From positions 1 to 40,231 of the forward strand of contig JAGPGQ010000006.1 in NCBI GenBank assembly GCA_018055925.1: a stretch of DNA of 40,231 bases. The letters are read 5' to 3'. The position numbers and the translations under genes were made by a program. Positions 1 through 8,874 of this stretch are shown one piece after another. How positions within the stretch are numbered: the stretch's first letter is position 1; the number at the start of each line of letters is the position of its first letter. The notes below the pieces were generated by a model that was not told the DNA's origin, ran no database searches, and was given only the letters and a program-made list of their open reading frames with translations. Source of the stretch: Micropruina sp. Lineage in GTDB: Bacteria; Actinomycetota; Actinomycetes; Propionibacteriales; Propionibacteriaceae.

Positions 1-716
1 AGTTCGAGGTCCTCGCCGATGGTGTCCTCGCGCAGCAGCCCGGTCGCGTCCAGCACGTCCCGGCGGAAGGCGCCGCTGTTGCCCGAGACCACCGGCAGGG
101 CGCCGAGCATGTGCAGCGCCCGGCGCATCAGTCCGGTGCCGACGTGGCTGATCAGGGCCAGGAAGCGGGTCTGCACCCGGTCGAGGTTGACCGGGCGGTC
201 GTCGCCGCAGACGGCCCCGATCAGATCGTCGTCGAATCCGCGAACCATCTCGGTGATCGTGTCGCGGGCGAAGACGCCGTCGGCGTCGACCAGCAGCAGC
301 ACCTCACCCCGGGACGCCTTGATCCCCCGGTTGAGCGCCGCCCCCTTGCCGGCGTTCTGCTGCCGCATCGCGGTCACGCCCGGCAGTTCGGCGGCCAGCT
401 GCCGCATCAGGTCGTAGGTGTTGTCACTCGACCCGTCGTCGACGCAGATGACCTCCACGTCGGGATAGTCGCTGGCGACGATGGAGCGCAGGCAGTTCTC
501 CAGCACGACGCCCTCGTTGTAGGCGGGCACGATGACGCTCACCGACGGCGGCGAGGCGAAGATGGAGCCGGCCTGCGGCGGGGCGTCCTTCGGAAGCGCT
601 CGGTACTTGACGGCGTGCGCCAGGGCGAACGGCACCTGGGCGAGGCGCATCGCGGCGGCCACCAGGATCATCACCCCGAACACGGTGGTGACCGCCCACA
701 GGACGTCCCAGGCCAT
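1..716 (-). CDS. GT2 family glycosyltransferase, membrane-associated (C-terminus beyond window)
   Basis: Minus-strand gene cut by the left window edge; 238 codons are visible. An N-terminal hydrophobic helix (about residues 5–25) precedes a GT-A fold with PAYNE (64–68), DDGS (93–96), the DxD metal/nucleotide-sugar motif DAD (144–146) and an EDLE motif near residue 235. This is the pattern of processive, NodC/PgaC-like GT2 enzymes, which build polysaccharide at the cytoplasmic membrane. The acceptor and sugar cannot be read from the sequence. The ATG at 716 overlaps the stop of the upstream ATP-grasp gene by one base (TGATG), so the two are translationally coupled. The missing part would show whether the usual C-terminal membrane helices are present. 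Confident on family, not on substrate. Confidence 0.9.
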   Translation of the reverse strand, partial: MAWDVLWAVTTVFGVMILVAAAMRLAQVPFALAHAVKYRALPKDAPPQAGSIFASPPSVSVIVPAYNEGVVLENCLRSIVASDYPDVEVICVDDGSSDNTYDLMRQLAAELPGVTAMRQQNAGKGAALNRGIKASRGEVLLLVDADGVFARDTITEMVRGFDDDLIGAVCGDDRPVNLDRVQTRFLALISHVGTGLMRRALHMLGALPVVSGNSGAFRRDVLDATGLLREDTIGEDLE

Positions 717-1621
717 CAGCCCAGCCACTCCCCCAGCACGGCCCCGAGCAGCTCGGGCGCCTTGGCCGAGTTCGCCCCGAAGCGGGCGTTGATCTCGAGC
801 ACCACCGGCGTGCCCGCCTGGTCGCGCCGGATGTCCAGATCGAGCGGGCCGGTCAGGTCGACCGCCTCCACCGCGGCGATCGCGACATCGACCACGTCGC
901 TCACGTCGGGACCGTCCACGCGCATCGTGGAGACCGCGTTGCCGACGCGTCCCTGCTTCAGTTCGGTCTTCTGCAGCACGACGACGGTGCACTCGCCGGT
1001 GACCGGCGAGCGGTACACCTGCGGGCTGTACTCGGCGCCGCCGGCGAAGGTCTGCACGATCTGGCCGGGGCCGGTGGACGTCCAGTCCAGGTCGGCCGGG
1101 TCCTCGACCAGCACCACGCCGCGGCCGCCGCGGGACACTCGCGGCTTGACCACGACCGGCCCCTCCCCCCAGGCCAGGGCCGCCTGCGCATCCGCGAAGT
1201 CGGTGGCCACCGCGTAGCGCGGAATCGGCACGCCGGCCCGCTCCAGGGACCACATGGTCAGCAGTTTGTCGGCGGCGATGGAGGTCGCCGCGACGGACGA
1301 GATCATCACCCCGCGCTCCGCCTCCGGCGACCGGACGCCCAGGGACTCGGCCAGCACCGCGGCCTGCGGCAGCTCGTCCGAGACCGTCGGGATCACCAGA
1401 TCGGGCCGGAACCGGTCGATGGCCTGCCGCATGTCGTGCGGGTAGCCGAGGTCGTCGGCCCGGGCCACCAGTGCGCTGCACGGGAAGTTGGCGTCGTCGA
1501 GGGGCTGGATGTCGACGCCGATCCACTCCAGCGCGGCGCCGCCGTTCGACCGGGCCGTCAGCTGCTCGCCGAGCGCGATTCCCGCCGGGCCGCCGGCGCC
1601 CGTGATCAGCAGGCGATGCAT
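716..1621 (-). CDS. ATP-grasp domain protein (carbamoyl-phosphate-synthase-like)
   Basis: 301 residues. The N-terminus starts with a Rossmann-like pre-ATP-grasp segment (LLITGAGGPAG, residues 4–14). It is followed by an ATP-grasp module with the nucleotide-binding strand VVVKPRVSRGGRGV (about 157–170) and the metal-binding strand LEINARFG near residue 271. Such proteins join a carboxylate to an amine or thiol through an acyl phosphate. CarB-like stand-alone versions often sit in cell-surface polysaccharide or peptide-modification loci. The gene overlaps the next GT2 gene by one base, so the pair probably acts on the same envelope product; this is inference. No good Shine–Dalgarno sequence is visible before the ATG at 1621. 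The long gap upstream suggests it is the first gene of the unit. Confidence 0.85.
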   Translation of the reverse strand: MHRLLITGAGGPAGIALGEQLTARSNGGAALEWIGVDIQPLDDANFPCSALVARADDLGYPHDMRQAIDRFRPDLVIPTVSDELPQAAVLAESLGVRSPEAERGVMISSVAATSIAADKLLTMWSLERAGVPIPRYAVATDFADAQAALAWGEGPVVVKPRVSRGGRGVVLVEDPADLDWTSTGPGQIVQTFAGGAEYSPQVYRSPVTGECTVVVLQKTELKQGRVGNAVSTMRVDGPDVSDVVDVAIAAVEAVDLTGPLDLDIRRDQAGTPVVLEINARFGANSAKAPELLGAVLGEWLG

Positions 1622-1880
1622 GGCTGCCGAGCCCCATGGTTGCTGGACATCGACGTCCTCTCTGTCGGCGCGCCCGCGAGCCCCGCCGTGCGGCGGTTCG
1701 GAGATCCTGGCTGTGGAGCGCGAATCGGGGGTGATAGCGGAACACGGCCGTCGAGGGGCGTGATCGCGGCGTCAGCCTAGTGCACCTGTGCCGGAAGGGC
1801 ATCACTTTGGTCCGCGGCCGGGCGGGTGGCGAAATGAGGCGGACGGCAGCGCCCGTGGAGCATTTCTTGATGAGATCTTG

Positions 1881-2113
1881 AGGTTGCCTTGAGGCAGCCT
1901 GCAATCCCTTCCCCCAAGATAGGGGATGCACCGGGAACTCGACAGGTCGAGATCGCAACGGGGGTGCATGGGCGCAAAAGAGTGACTGACATGGGGGTGG
2001 CAGTTACTTCTTTCGGTGGCGGGGGCCACCCGCTGCCCTGTCAATCCGCTGCGTGTCCTGCCGGGAGTGTGTCGTGAGTTGCTTGCCGGCGATGGAGGAC
2101 GCCGGCAAGCAAC
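1881..2113 (+). ncRNA. Possible structured RNA in a 630-bp gene-free gap (1622–2253)
   Basis: The gap holds no convincing gene but several stems that favour the plus strand. They are 1881–1888 with 1893–1900 (8 bp, loop UUGA, one U·G pair); 1926–1932 with 1963–1969 enclosing the hairpin 1938–1942/1947–1951; 1981–1988 with 2001–2008 (one G·U pair); 2015–2020 with 2025–2030; and a final perfect 14-bp hairpin at 2078–2113. Both wobble pairs become A·C mismatches on the minus strand, which argues for plus-strand transcription. A 28-codon frame (1991–2077) ends exactly before the last hairpin but lacks a ribosome binding site. I match no known riboswitch class. Reading it as an RNA is inference. 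Confidence 0.25.
2078..2113. terminator. Perfect 14-bp stem hairpin
   Basis: Arms 2078–2091 and 2100–2113 (GTTGCTTGCCGGCG and its exact complement) enclose an 8-nt loop. No T-tract follows on either strand. It could end a plus-strand RNA from the gap or act about 140 bp downstream of the minus-strand BtrH-like gene. Confidence 0.5.
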
Positions 2114-2253
2114 CCGGCGCCCGGGTCCCGGGGCGAAATCTGAGCCCGACGACCGATCCGGGCGCCGGACCACGAACTCATCGGCGGCCGCGCTCGCCGC
2201 CGAGCGGGTCGAAGCCCTAGCCACGACACACTCGACCGGCCAAGACGGGTCGC

Positions 2254-3447
2254 TCAGCTCACCGCCGAGCCCAGCATCCGCAGCGCGGACGTCTCCGCCT
2301 CGTACATCGCCGCCACGGGTTCACCGACATCGGGCAGGTCCCCCGGGTTCCGGTCGCGTTCGCGCTGCAGGTCCCAGCGGGCGGAGTCCCCGCGGTCGAT
2401 CAGCTCGCGCAACTCGTCGCCGGGCGGCAGGGCCGTGTCGACGATCGGCTCCCAGCGGGCGGCGGCCCGCCGCCAGGCGTCCGCGGCCTCGGTGAGCGAC
2501 TCCCGCCCGAGCAACCCGGCGGCCTCGTCCAGGAAGTCGGCGTAGAGCCCGCGCAGGTGCGCCCCGTGCGCGGCCTCGGTGTAGATGGACGCGCGCAGGC
2601 TGCCGGTGGCGAGTCCGTCGGCGAACACCGTCGGCCAGCCCTTGGAGTTCCTGGTGTCGGAGGTCATCCGGGCCCACTTGCGCCAGGCGGGCAGCGAGAA
2701 CGAGTCGGACCGCTCGCTGAGGTGTTGCACCTGGAGCCGCAGCCCCTCCTCCACCGCCGGAAGCAGGTCGAGTTCGATCCGCTCGGGGTCGATGGTGATC
2801 AGCCGGTGCTTGTAGGAGCCCACTCGCGCGCGGGCCGCCGCGAGACGGTCGGCGGGCACCAGCTCCCGCCTCGTCGAGAGGTCGTCGATCGCGTAGTGGT
2901 CGCCGGCGCGCTCGTACACGATCAGCGGCGGCCCGCCGTAGCCGTCGCGCCACTGCGGCTCGCCGCGATGACCGAGGGTGTAGGTGTCGATCCAGGCGAT
3001 CGCCGGCAATCCGCGGTCGAGTTGCGCGTCGAGCGCGGTCGCCGCGGCCCGGGTGCCGCCGGTCTCGTGCAACTCGGCGTGCAGGCCGAGCCGTCCGGTG
3101 GTCTCCCGCGCCCAGCGGTCCGGGTACTGCCACATGCGCCGGAAGCCGAGGGTCAGCACCCGCGTCCGGAACTCGTGCGCCTCGAACTGCCACAGGATGT
3201 AGCCGGCGCCGAGTCCGCCGCCGACGCCGAGCACCATCGCCTCGGTGAGCGGCTCGCCGGTGTGCGGCGCCACCACCCCGAGGTTGGCCAGCACGTTGGC
3301 CAGGACGGCGGTGTCGCCGTGGACGCCGCCGCGCAGTTCCCAGGAGGTGTCGGCGTCCACGATGTGCCGGCGGGCGACGGTGTAGCGCTCGCCGGTCTTG
3401 CGCATGCGTTCGCGGACGAGGGATTTGAGGTGTTTGCGAGTGGTCAT
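2254..3447 (-). CDS. BtrH N-terminal-like / DUF4872 domain protein
   Basis: 397 residues from the ATG at 3447, chosen because GGAGGAG lies 7 nt upstream; the frame is open for 40 more codons but without such a site. The N-terminal half resembles the BtrH fold (papain-like acyl-transfer protein of butirosin synthesis), with a glycine-rich GVGGGLGAGYI stretch (74–84). The C-terminal half has the alpha-helical character of DUF4872. Family members are thought to move acyl or peptidyl groups between carriers, but most are uncharacterised. The gene follows the WS/DGAT acyltransferase on the same strand after a 208-bp gap, so a joint role in acyl chemistry is possible. The family assignment is from memory of the sequence pattern; the reaction is unknown. 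Confidence 0.7.
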   Translation of the reverse strand: MTTRKHLKSLVRERMRKTGERYTVARRHIVDADTSWELRGGVHGDTAVLANVLANLGVVAPHTGEPLTEAMVLGVGGGLGAGYILWQFEAHEFRTRVLTLGFRRMWQYPDRWARETTGRLGLHAELHETGGTRAAATALDAQLDRGLPAIAWIDTYTLGHRGEPQWRDGYGGPPLIVYERAGDHYAIDDLSTRRELVPADRLAAARARVGSYKHRLITIDPERIELDLLPAVEEGLRLQVQHLSERSDSFSLPAWRKWARMTSDTRNSKGWPTVFADGLATGSLRASIYTEAAHGAHLRGLYADFLDEAAGLLGRESLTEAADAWRRAAARWEPIVDTALPPGDELRELIDRGDSARWDLQRERDRNPGDLPDVGEPVAAMYEAETSALRMLGSAVS

Positions 3448-3655
3448 GACTGGTCTCCTCCACCCGGCGCTCGGCCTCGGACTCCACGCGACCGACGCCC
3501 GCCGGATACGGGACAGGTCTGCACTGCTCGCCTTCCTCGAGGACATCGATCCCCTTTGCCTCCGCATCGTCGGCCGGCGTGGACGGCCGATCAGGAGGTC
3601 CGGCGCTGAGGAAGCCGCCGTGACGGTGAGGATACACCCGCCGCGGACGATCCGG

Positions 3656-4864
3656 TCAGGTGCGCTCGGACGTCGCCAGCCGGGTCAGAGCCGAACGTAG
3701 GGCCTCGGTCAGCACCTCCTGGTCGTCCCAGGCGGAACGATCGAGCCGGGCCGTCACCCGCAGCCGGCCGGCGTGGCTCACCGCGGCGAACACCACGGTC
3801 ACATTGCCGAGCGCGGGACTGATCGGCGTCAGCGATCGCACGCGGACCCCGAGCACGACCAGCGGATCGGCCGGGCCGCGCAGGTTGGTCAGCAGCGTGG
3901 TGATGGCCCGTTGGCGTTCGAACAGTGGCCGGTACCACTCCAGCCGGCCTATGCCGGCGAGCAGCGCCGAGGTCACCACCGGCGCGCCGGAGGACGAGCG
4001 GGCCAGCCGCTTCCGCCGCCGGGTCCGCGAGGCCAGCCGGCTCAGGAAGTCCTGGTCGGACTCCACTTGCCTCCGCTCCGGTACCGGGATCAGCAGGACG
4101 CCCACCCGGTTCCGGCCGGCGTCCGCGGGCCGGCCGACGGGCACACTGACCACCACGCGGCGCAGCCGCTCGCCGCGCCCGGCCGCGACCCTCCGCAGCG
4201 CCTCGGCCACCGCCATCAACAGCACGTCGTTGAGCGTCGCGCCCGCACGATGTGCCGCGTCCCGCAGCGGTTCCAGATCGGCCTCCACCGAGGCCAGCCG
4301 GAACCCGGAGGTGAGCGGCGTCAGTAAGGAGGTGGCCGACGAACCGCGGGAGCAGGCCGCGAGGGTGCCCACCGGAGCCGGCCACCGGCTGCCCGGCACC
4401 CCGGCCGTCGGAGGTTGTGCGTCACCGGCACCGAGCAGCGCGGCAACCGTCGCGACGGCGCCCGCCCCGTCCAGCAGGACGTGGTGGGCGACGAACAGCA
4501 GGTGCGTCGCGCCGGGCGACCGCAGGAGCAGCAGGCGCCACAGCGGGACGCTCTCGGGCAGCCCGTCCACCAGCAGCGCGATCGCGGCGGCGGCCGGGTC
4601 GTCCGTGACCCGCTCCTGGACGTGCCGGCCGGGCTCGATGTGCACCGGTTCCCAGCGCACCGCCCGGAGTCCCCTGCCGTAGCGGACCAACCGCCGGGCC
4701 AGCACGGGCAGCCGTCGCGCCCGCTCCCCCACGAGCGCCCGCAGGGCGTCCAGGTCGAGCGGGCCGTCCAGCTCGGCGAGCACGCCGAGCAGCCGCTGGT
4801 CCGGGCCGACGTCGCCGGCCAGCTCGGCGGCATCGCCGATCGTGAACCGGTTCCCGTCCCGCAC
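3656..4864 (-). CDS. Wax ester synthase/diacylglycerol acyltransferase (WS/DGAT)-like
   Basis: About 402 residues from a GTG at 4864; another in-frame GTG lies at 4882, and the start is uncertain. The condensation-type active-site motif HHVLLDG (127–133) is intact. A later segment TTLLTNLRGP matches the structural PLW/NVPGP-like region of WS/DGAT enzymes, which esterify acyl-CoA to diacylglycerol or fatty alcohols at the membrane. The usual length in actinobacteria is about 450–480, so this protein is short. The familiar N-terminal MSPLDAxF block is replaced by FTIGDAAELAG. The promoter region is shared with the divergent TPR-like gene at 4975. Triacylglycerol synthesis is the likeliest role; another O-acyl transfer cannot be excluded. 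Confidence 0.8.
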   Translation of the reverse strand: MRDGNRFTIGDAAELAGDVGPDQRLLGVLAELDGPLDLDALRALVGERARRLPVLARRLVRYGRGLRAVRWEPVHIEPGRHVQERVTDDPAAAAIALLVDGLPESVPLWRLLLLRSPGATHLLFVAHHVLLDGAGAVATVAALLGAGDAQPPTAGVPGSRWPAPVGTLAACSRGSSATSLLTPLTSGFRLASVEADLEPLRDAAHRAGATLNDVLLMAVAEALRRVAAGRGERLRRVVVSVPVGRPADAGRNRVGVLLIPVPERRQVESDQDFLSRLASRTRRRKRLARSSSGAPVVTSALLAGIGRLEWYRPLFERQRAITTLLTNLRGPADPLVVLGVRVRSLTPISPALGNVTVVFAAVSHAGRLRVTARLDRSAWDDQEVLTEALRSALTRLATSERT

Positions 4865-4974
4865 ACCACGAGCCTTGCGCACCGGCCGGCCCGGCGCCGG
4901 GAATTCGCGTGACCGGTGTGGGCCTGAGCGATCGATGGGATAGTCGATGCGGCGAGGCGACGAAGGAGCCGGTG

Positions 4975-5436
4975 ATGAGCGACGATCCCACGCTGACCCG
5001 GATCGGCGAGGCGGTGCGGCTGCACCACCATCAGGGGCAGCGCGACGCCGCCCGCGACCTGTTCGCACAGATCTGGGCCGATATCGGCGGCGCGGACGGC
5101 GATCCGCTGCACGTGTGCGTCCTGGCCCACTCCATGGCCGATGTGCAGGACGACATCCAGGACGAGCTGACCTGGGACCTGCGAGCCCTGGCCGCCGCCG
5201 ATCTGATCACCGACGAGCGCATCGGCGAGGCCGGGATCGCGCTCTCGGCGGCCGGGCTGTATCCGTCCCTGCACCTCAACGCGGGCGAGTGCTATCGCAG
5301 GCTGGGCGATCTCGACCGAGCGCGTGAGCACCTGCGGCGGGCCCGGACCACCATCGGGGAACTCGGCGCCGACGAGTACGGGAACCTGATCAGGGGCGGC
5401 CTGGAACGACTGGCCGAACAACTCGGCGACCAGTGA
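4975..5436 (+). CDS. TPR-like hypothetical protein
   Basis: 153 residues from the ATG at 4975, which has GAAGGAG 6 nt upstream. The protein is all-helical in appearance. Helix pairs around residues 8–35 (AVRLHHHQGQRDAARDLFAQIW) and 98–125 (LHLNAGECYRRLGDLDRAREH) carry the small/large residue pattern of tetratricopeptide repeats. No signal peptide or membrane segment is visible. TPR proteins act as protein-binding scaffolds, and no enzymatic role is indicated. It is divergent from the WS/DGAT gene and convergent with the helicase, from which it is separated by a long inverted repeat. The partner is unknown. Confidence 0.75.
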   Translation: MSDDPTLTRIGEAVRLHHHQGQRDAARDLFAQIWADIGGADGDPLHVCVLAHSMADVQDDIQDELTWDLRALAAADLITDERIGEAGIALSAAGLYPSLHLNAGECYRRLGDLDRAREHLRRARTTIGELGADEYGNLIRGGLERLAEQLGDQ

Positions 5437-5472
5437 CCGGACCGGGCCCGCCCCGGCTCGTCCGTTGGCGCC

Positions 5473-5539
5473 GAATGGGGACGGTTCCTTTCCCGTTCAG
5501 CCCGGCCCGGCGTGAACGGGAAAGGAACCGTCCCCATTC
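5473..5539. terminator. 27-bp perfect inverted repeat between convergent genes
   Basis: Arms 5473–5499 and 5513–5539 are exact complements, separated by a 13-nt GC-rich loop. It lies between the convergent TPR-like gene and the helicase gene and may serve as a bidirectional terminator. The core GGGGACGGTTCC resembles hairpins I associate with repetitive extragenic elements in many bacteria. No T-tract follows. The palindrome also encodes short MGTVPFPF frames on both strands, which I regard as spurious. Confidence 0.6.
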
Positions 5540-5578
5540 CGCACCAGGCTCCGGGTCACCCCGGACGCAACCACGGGA

Positions 5579-8500
5579 TCAGACCGCGCCGGCCCGCAAC
5601 GAGGCCGACAGCTGGTCGAAGTACCTGTGCCTCGACCAGGCGGCGCGGTCGCCGATCACATAGAGCCGGCGCTGAGCGCGGCTCACCGCGACATTGATCA
5701 GGTTCACCGTCTCGGACGCCCATGCCTTCGCTCCCGGCTTGGCCGGATCGCCGCCGAGGACGAGCACCACGACCGGTGCCTCGCGGCCCTGGGCGGTGTG
5801 GATCGTGCCCGCGCGCAAACCGGGATATTCCCGGCTCAAGGTCTCGAGCGCATTCGCGACCGGCCGGAAGGGCGAGATGGCGATCACGTCCGCCGCGGGG
5901 ACACCGTGCTCGGCGAGATAGCCGAGGGCGGCCTTGAGCCGGTCGATCTCGGCGCCCTGCAGGTGCGTTCCCGGCGTCCGGGCGGGCTCGTGCGCCCACC
6001 AGCTGGCCGCCACGAGCGGCTCCGACGGGCTGTCGAAACGCTCCTGGGGGTCGTCGAGGTCGCGGTGCACACCGTTCACCATGATTCCCCGGTAGGCGAT
6101 CCGGTTGCACAGCGAGAACATCGGCTCGTCACAGCGGCGATGGACGCGCAGCGGTGCGCTGACCCAGACGTCGGCGTCCGCCTGCGGCAGGGTCGTGCCG
6201 TACCGGGCGACGCGGTCGGCCAGCGTCTGGACGGACGCCGCCGGCGGGATCCAGGTCGACGAGACGCCGTAGGTCGCGGCGATGTCGCGTTCGGCCTTGC
6301 GCGGGATCGTGACCACGGGCTGCAGCTGCAGCGGGTCGCCGACGGCCACCACCCGACGCGCCCGCCAGATGCCACCGACGGCGTACTGCGGGGACGCCTG
6401 GCCCGCCTCGTCGATGAGCAGCCAGCCGATGGACTCCTTGCCGATGGTGCCGAACATGCGTCCCAGCGAGGCGAACGTCGTGGAGACCAAGGGCACGACG
6501 AGGAAGAACAGTTGCCACGCGGCCCGGCGCTTGTCGGGATCCAACCCCTGCGGCGCGGCGCCGCCGACGACCTCGGTGGCGGCCCGCAGCCAGCCCCGCA
6601 TCCGGCCGGCGGTGTTGGCCAGGAAGTCCCGATGCAGCCGCAGGGCGGCCAGGAACAGCTCGGAGCGGGCGGCGTCCAGCTCCGGGTCGAGCCACGGCGC
6701 ACGGAGTTCGCGCCGCTCGCCGACCCACTCCAGGTCGGGATAGCCGGCGCCGAACCGTTCGCGGTCCAGGTCGCAGGCGGCGCCCAGCCGCGCGTGGGCA
6801 TTGCGCACGTCGGCCAGCTCGGCCGTCGCCCGCGCGAGTTCGGCGTCGATCCGGCCGACCCGGTCGCGAAGCTCACGCCCGCGGACGTCCACGTCCCGAC
6901 GATGGTGCTCCGCCGCTCGGAGGGCATCGGCCAACGGGGCCAACTCGGCACGCCACGCGCTCAGCGCACGACCCATGGTGAGCAGGGTCTCCAGCAGTCC
7001 CGGCTTGATCGCCCCGTGCCGCTGGTACTGGCCGACGGCGTCCTCGTGATCGGCGTGGGCTCGGCGTTCCGCCGGACGGTGGCCGTCGAGGTCCCGCCCG
7101 GCCTGTTGCCGGTCGCGGCCCAACCGCTCGAGCAGGTGGGCGAGATCCCGCTCCCGGCCGGCCAGCTCGGCCAGCCGCCCGAGCCGGTCGCGCGCCTCAC
7201 GACGCTCGTCGGTCAGCCGCCCGACCCGCGCCTCGGCCTCCGAGAACGCCGCGCGCGCGTCGGCCCAGCTGGTGCACGGCACCGTTCCGTCGGCCCATTG
7301 CTCCAGCGTGCTGTCCATCCGCGGTGGTTTCCCTGGAATCCGCTGTTTCGTTCGCGGGTCCGTCTCGTCGAACCAGAACGCGCGGCGGAAGGCGCCGCGG
7401 TTCCGCTTGTTGCCGAGCCGGGCGGCGACCAGTCCCCACGCCCGGAGCTGCTCGCCGTCGTGCGCCGCGTCGTCACCGGCCCGCAGCACCTCGGTGGCGA
7501 TGTCGGCGAAGTAGTCGGCCCGGCCGGGCCACCCCTTGATCGCCGCGGTGGACGGGATCTCGACGGTGACGTTGTCGACCGCGGCGTTGTTCGCGGACGC
7601 CACCACCATCTCGAAGCCGGTGAGCTCGGCACGCAGCCCGGGCACCTGCCGCCTGTAGTCGCCCTGATTCCAGTCGTGTCTCACCGTGGTGAACGCGTCC
7701 TCGGGGTGGGTGAGCGCGGCCAGCCGCCGGGCGCGCTCGACGACGTTGCCGGCCAGGATGTCGCGCAGCATGGTCGTCTTCCCGGTGCCGGGTGGACCGT
7801 TGACGCCCATCAGGCCCCGGACGCCGGCGAGATCGTTCAGGGCGTGGTTGACCGCGAACTGCTGGCTGAGTGCCAGGGCATGCCCGGGATCGGCCGGCCA
7901 GCGCCCGAGAGGCAGGCGTTCCAGGGAGACGCCGGCGTCCACCACGGACGGCACACCGATCACGTCGACCCGGTCGGCCACGTCGAGCGAGTCGTCGCCG
8001 GTGAGGTAGGCCTCGAGCGCCGCCCCCGGACCCTCCTCGGCCACCCGGGAGCGCACCGTCTCGAGGTCGTCGAGGTAGAAGCTGTTCAGGAAGTCGATGT
8101 CGGCGGCGTCGTCGGCGCGATCCGCCGGGATCGCGACGCTCTTGATCACCACCTGCTGGGTGGCGAGGCCCGGGACACCGGCGATCCCGGCACCCTCGTG
8201 CGCCATGTGCAGCAAGGCCCGCACCGTGCTCTGGTCGAGGGGCGGCGGCTCGCCGTCGTCGGCGGCCTCGGCCCGTTCGACCTCGGACGCGTCGATGGTG
8301 GCCACGAACTCGCTCTGGGCGCCGGCGAACCCGTCGGCCCAGCCGGGGTGTCGCGCACCCAGCGAGCGGATCCGGGCCACGGCCCACAGCGCAGACGACA
8401 GCACCGCCGATTCGGGCAACACGCGGCCGTGCTGATCGACCAGCATGCCGGCGCAGGCGCTGACGCCGCCGGGACGTTCGTCGTAGGCGTCCCGGTCGTC

Positions 8501-8788
8501 GTGGAACGCCCGGTGCAGCGTCTCGTAGGTGCCTTCGAGTTCGTAGACGCCGAGGTACAGGGTGTGCTGCCACACGCGCGGCCGGCCGTTCCACGGTTCG
8601 GGTGGCCGCAGCCGCTCCCACGGCAACCGGTGGTCCCGTCCCTTCCCGGGCCATGCGACGACCCGCTGGTCGGACGCCGCCGCGGCGGCACCGGTCGGCT
8701 TCGGCACCGGCTGGGGGCTGAACAGCTCGAGCATCCACCAGTACCGCAGGATGCGCTGCCGTTCGTCGAGCTGCGGGGGTGCACTCAT
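5579..8788 (-). CDS. Large SF1-type DNA/RNA helicase (AAA_11/AAA_12, Upf1-like)
   Basis: 1069 residues from the ATG at 8788; an in-frame ATG at 8803 is the alternative. Residues 1–300 form an N-terminal region I do not recognise. Walker A is GPPGTGKT (331–338). Walker B with Q motif, LLIDEAGQAS, lies near residue 793, followed by GDPLQLQPV. Near the C-terminus are TIHTAQGREAPVV (motif V) and VAVSRAQRRLYVIGD (motif VI), diagnostic of superfamily 1 Upf1/Dna2-like helicases. A charged, heptad-rich segment of about 200 residues between Walker A and B is probably a coiled-coil insertion. The protein should use ATP to translocate on nucleic acid. Large proteins of this shape occur both in repair and in phage-defence loci; the neighbours here do not decide. 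It stands alone, with the DUF1345 gene upstream on the same strand. Confidence 0.88.
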   Translation of the reverse strand: MSAPPQLDERQRILRYWWMLELFSPQPVPKPTGAAAAASDQRVVAWPGKGRDHRLPWERLRPPEPWNGRPRVWQHTLYLGVYELEGTYETLHRAFHDDRDAYDERPGGVSACAGMLVDQHGRVLPESAVLSSALWAVARIRSLGARHPGWADGFAGAQSEFVATIDASEVERAEAADDGEPPPLDQSTVRALLHMAHEGAGIAGVPGLATQQVVIKSVAIPADRADDAADIDFLNSFYLDDLETVRSRVAEEGPGAALEAYLTGDDSLDVADRVDVIGVPSVVDAGVSLERLPLGRWPADPGHALALSQQFAVNHALNDLAGVRGLMGVNGPPGTGKTTMLRDILAGNVVERARRLAALTHPEDAFTTVRHDWNQGDYRRQVPGLRAELTGFEMVVASANNAAVDNVTVEIPSTAAIKGWPGRADYFADIATEVLRAGDDAAHDGEQLRAWGLVAARLGNKRNRGAFRRAFWFDETDPRTKQRIPGKPPRMDSTLEQWADGTVPCTSWADARAAFSEAEARVGRLTDERREARDRLGRLAELAGRERDLAHLLERLGRDRQQAGRDLDGHRPAERRAHADHEDAVGQYQRHGAIKPGLLETLLTMGRALSAWRAELAPLADALRAAEHHRRDVDVRGRELRDRVGRIDAELARATAELADVRNAHARLGAACDLDRERFGAGYPDLEWVGERRELRAPWLDPELDAARSELFLAALRLHRDFLANTAGRMRGWLRAATEVVGGAAPQGLDPDKRRAAWQLFFLVVPLVSTTFASLGRMFGTIGKESIGWLLIDEAGQASPQYAVGGIWRARRVVAVGDPLQLQPVVTIPRKAERDIAATYGVSSTWIPPAASVQTLADRVARYGTTLPQADADVWVSAPLRVHRRCDEPMFSLCNRIAYRGIMVNGVHRDLDDPQERFDSPSEPLVAASWWAHEPARTPGTHLQGAEIDRLKAALGYLAEHGVPAADVIAISPFRPVANALETLSREYPGLRAGTIHTAQGREAPVVVLVLGGDPAKPGAKAWASETVNLINVAVSRAQRRLYVIGDRAAWSRHRYFDQLSASLRAGAV

Positions 8789-8874
8789 GAACCCATCCTG
8801 CATGCCGCCACCGACATTGTGGTCTCGGCCCGACGATCCGGGCTGCCGCGGCCGGCGCCTGGTGACGTCGGTTG

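Noticed and set aside
1991..2077. 28-codon frame as a RiPP precursor near an ATP-grasp gene
   Set aside because: No ribosome binding site, no leader-like sequence, and the ATP-grasp protein is CarB-like rather than a known RiPP ligase. Kept only as part of the RNA candidate.
1881..2113. Known riboswitch (c-di-GMP, cobalamin, c-di-AMP, SAM-IV)
   Set aside because: None of the conserved cores I know for these classes is present, and no plus-strand gene follows.
5433..5663. Short frames reading MGTVPFPF on both strands
   Set aside because: They are translations of the perfect inverted repeat, not genes.
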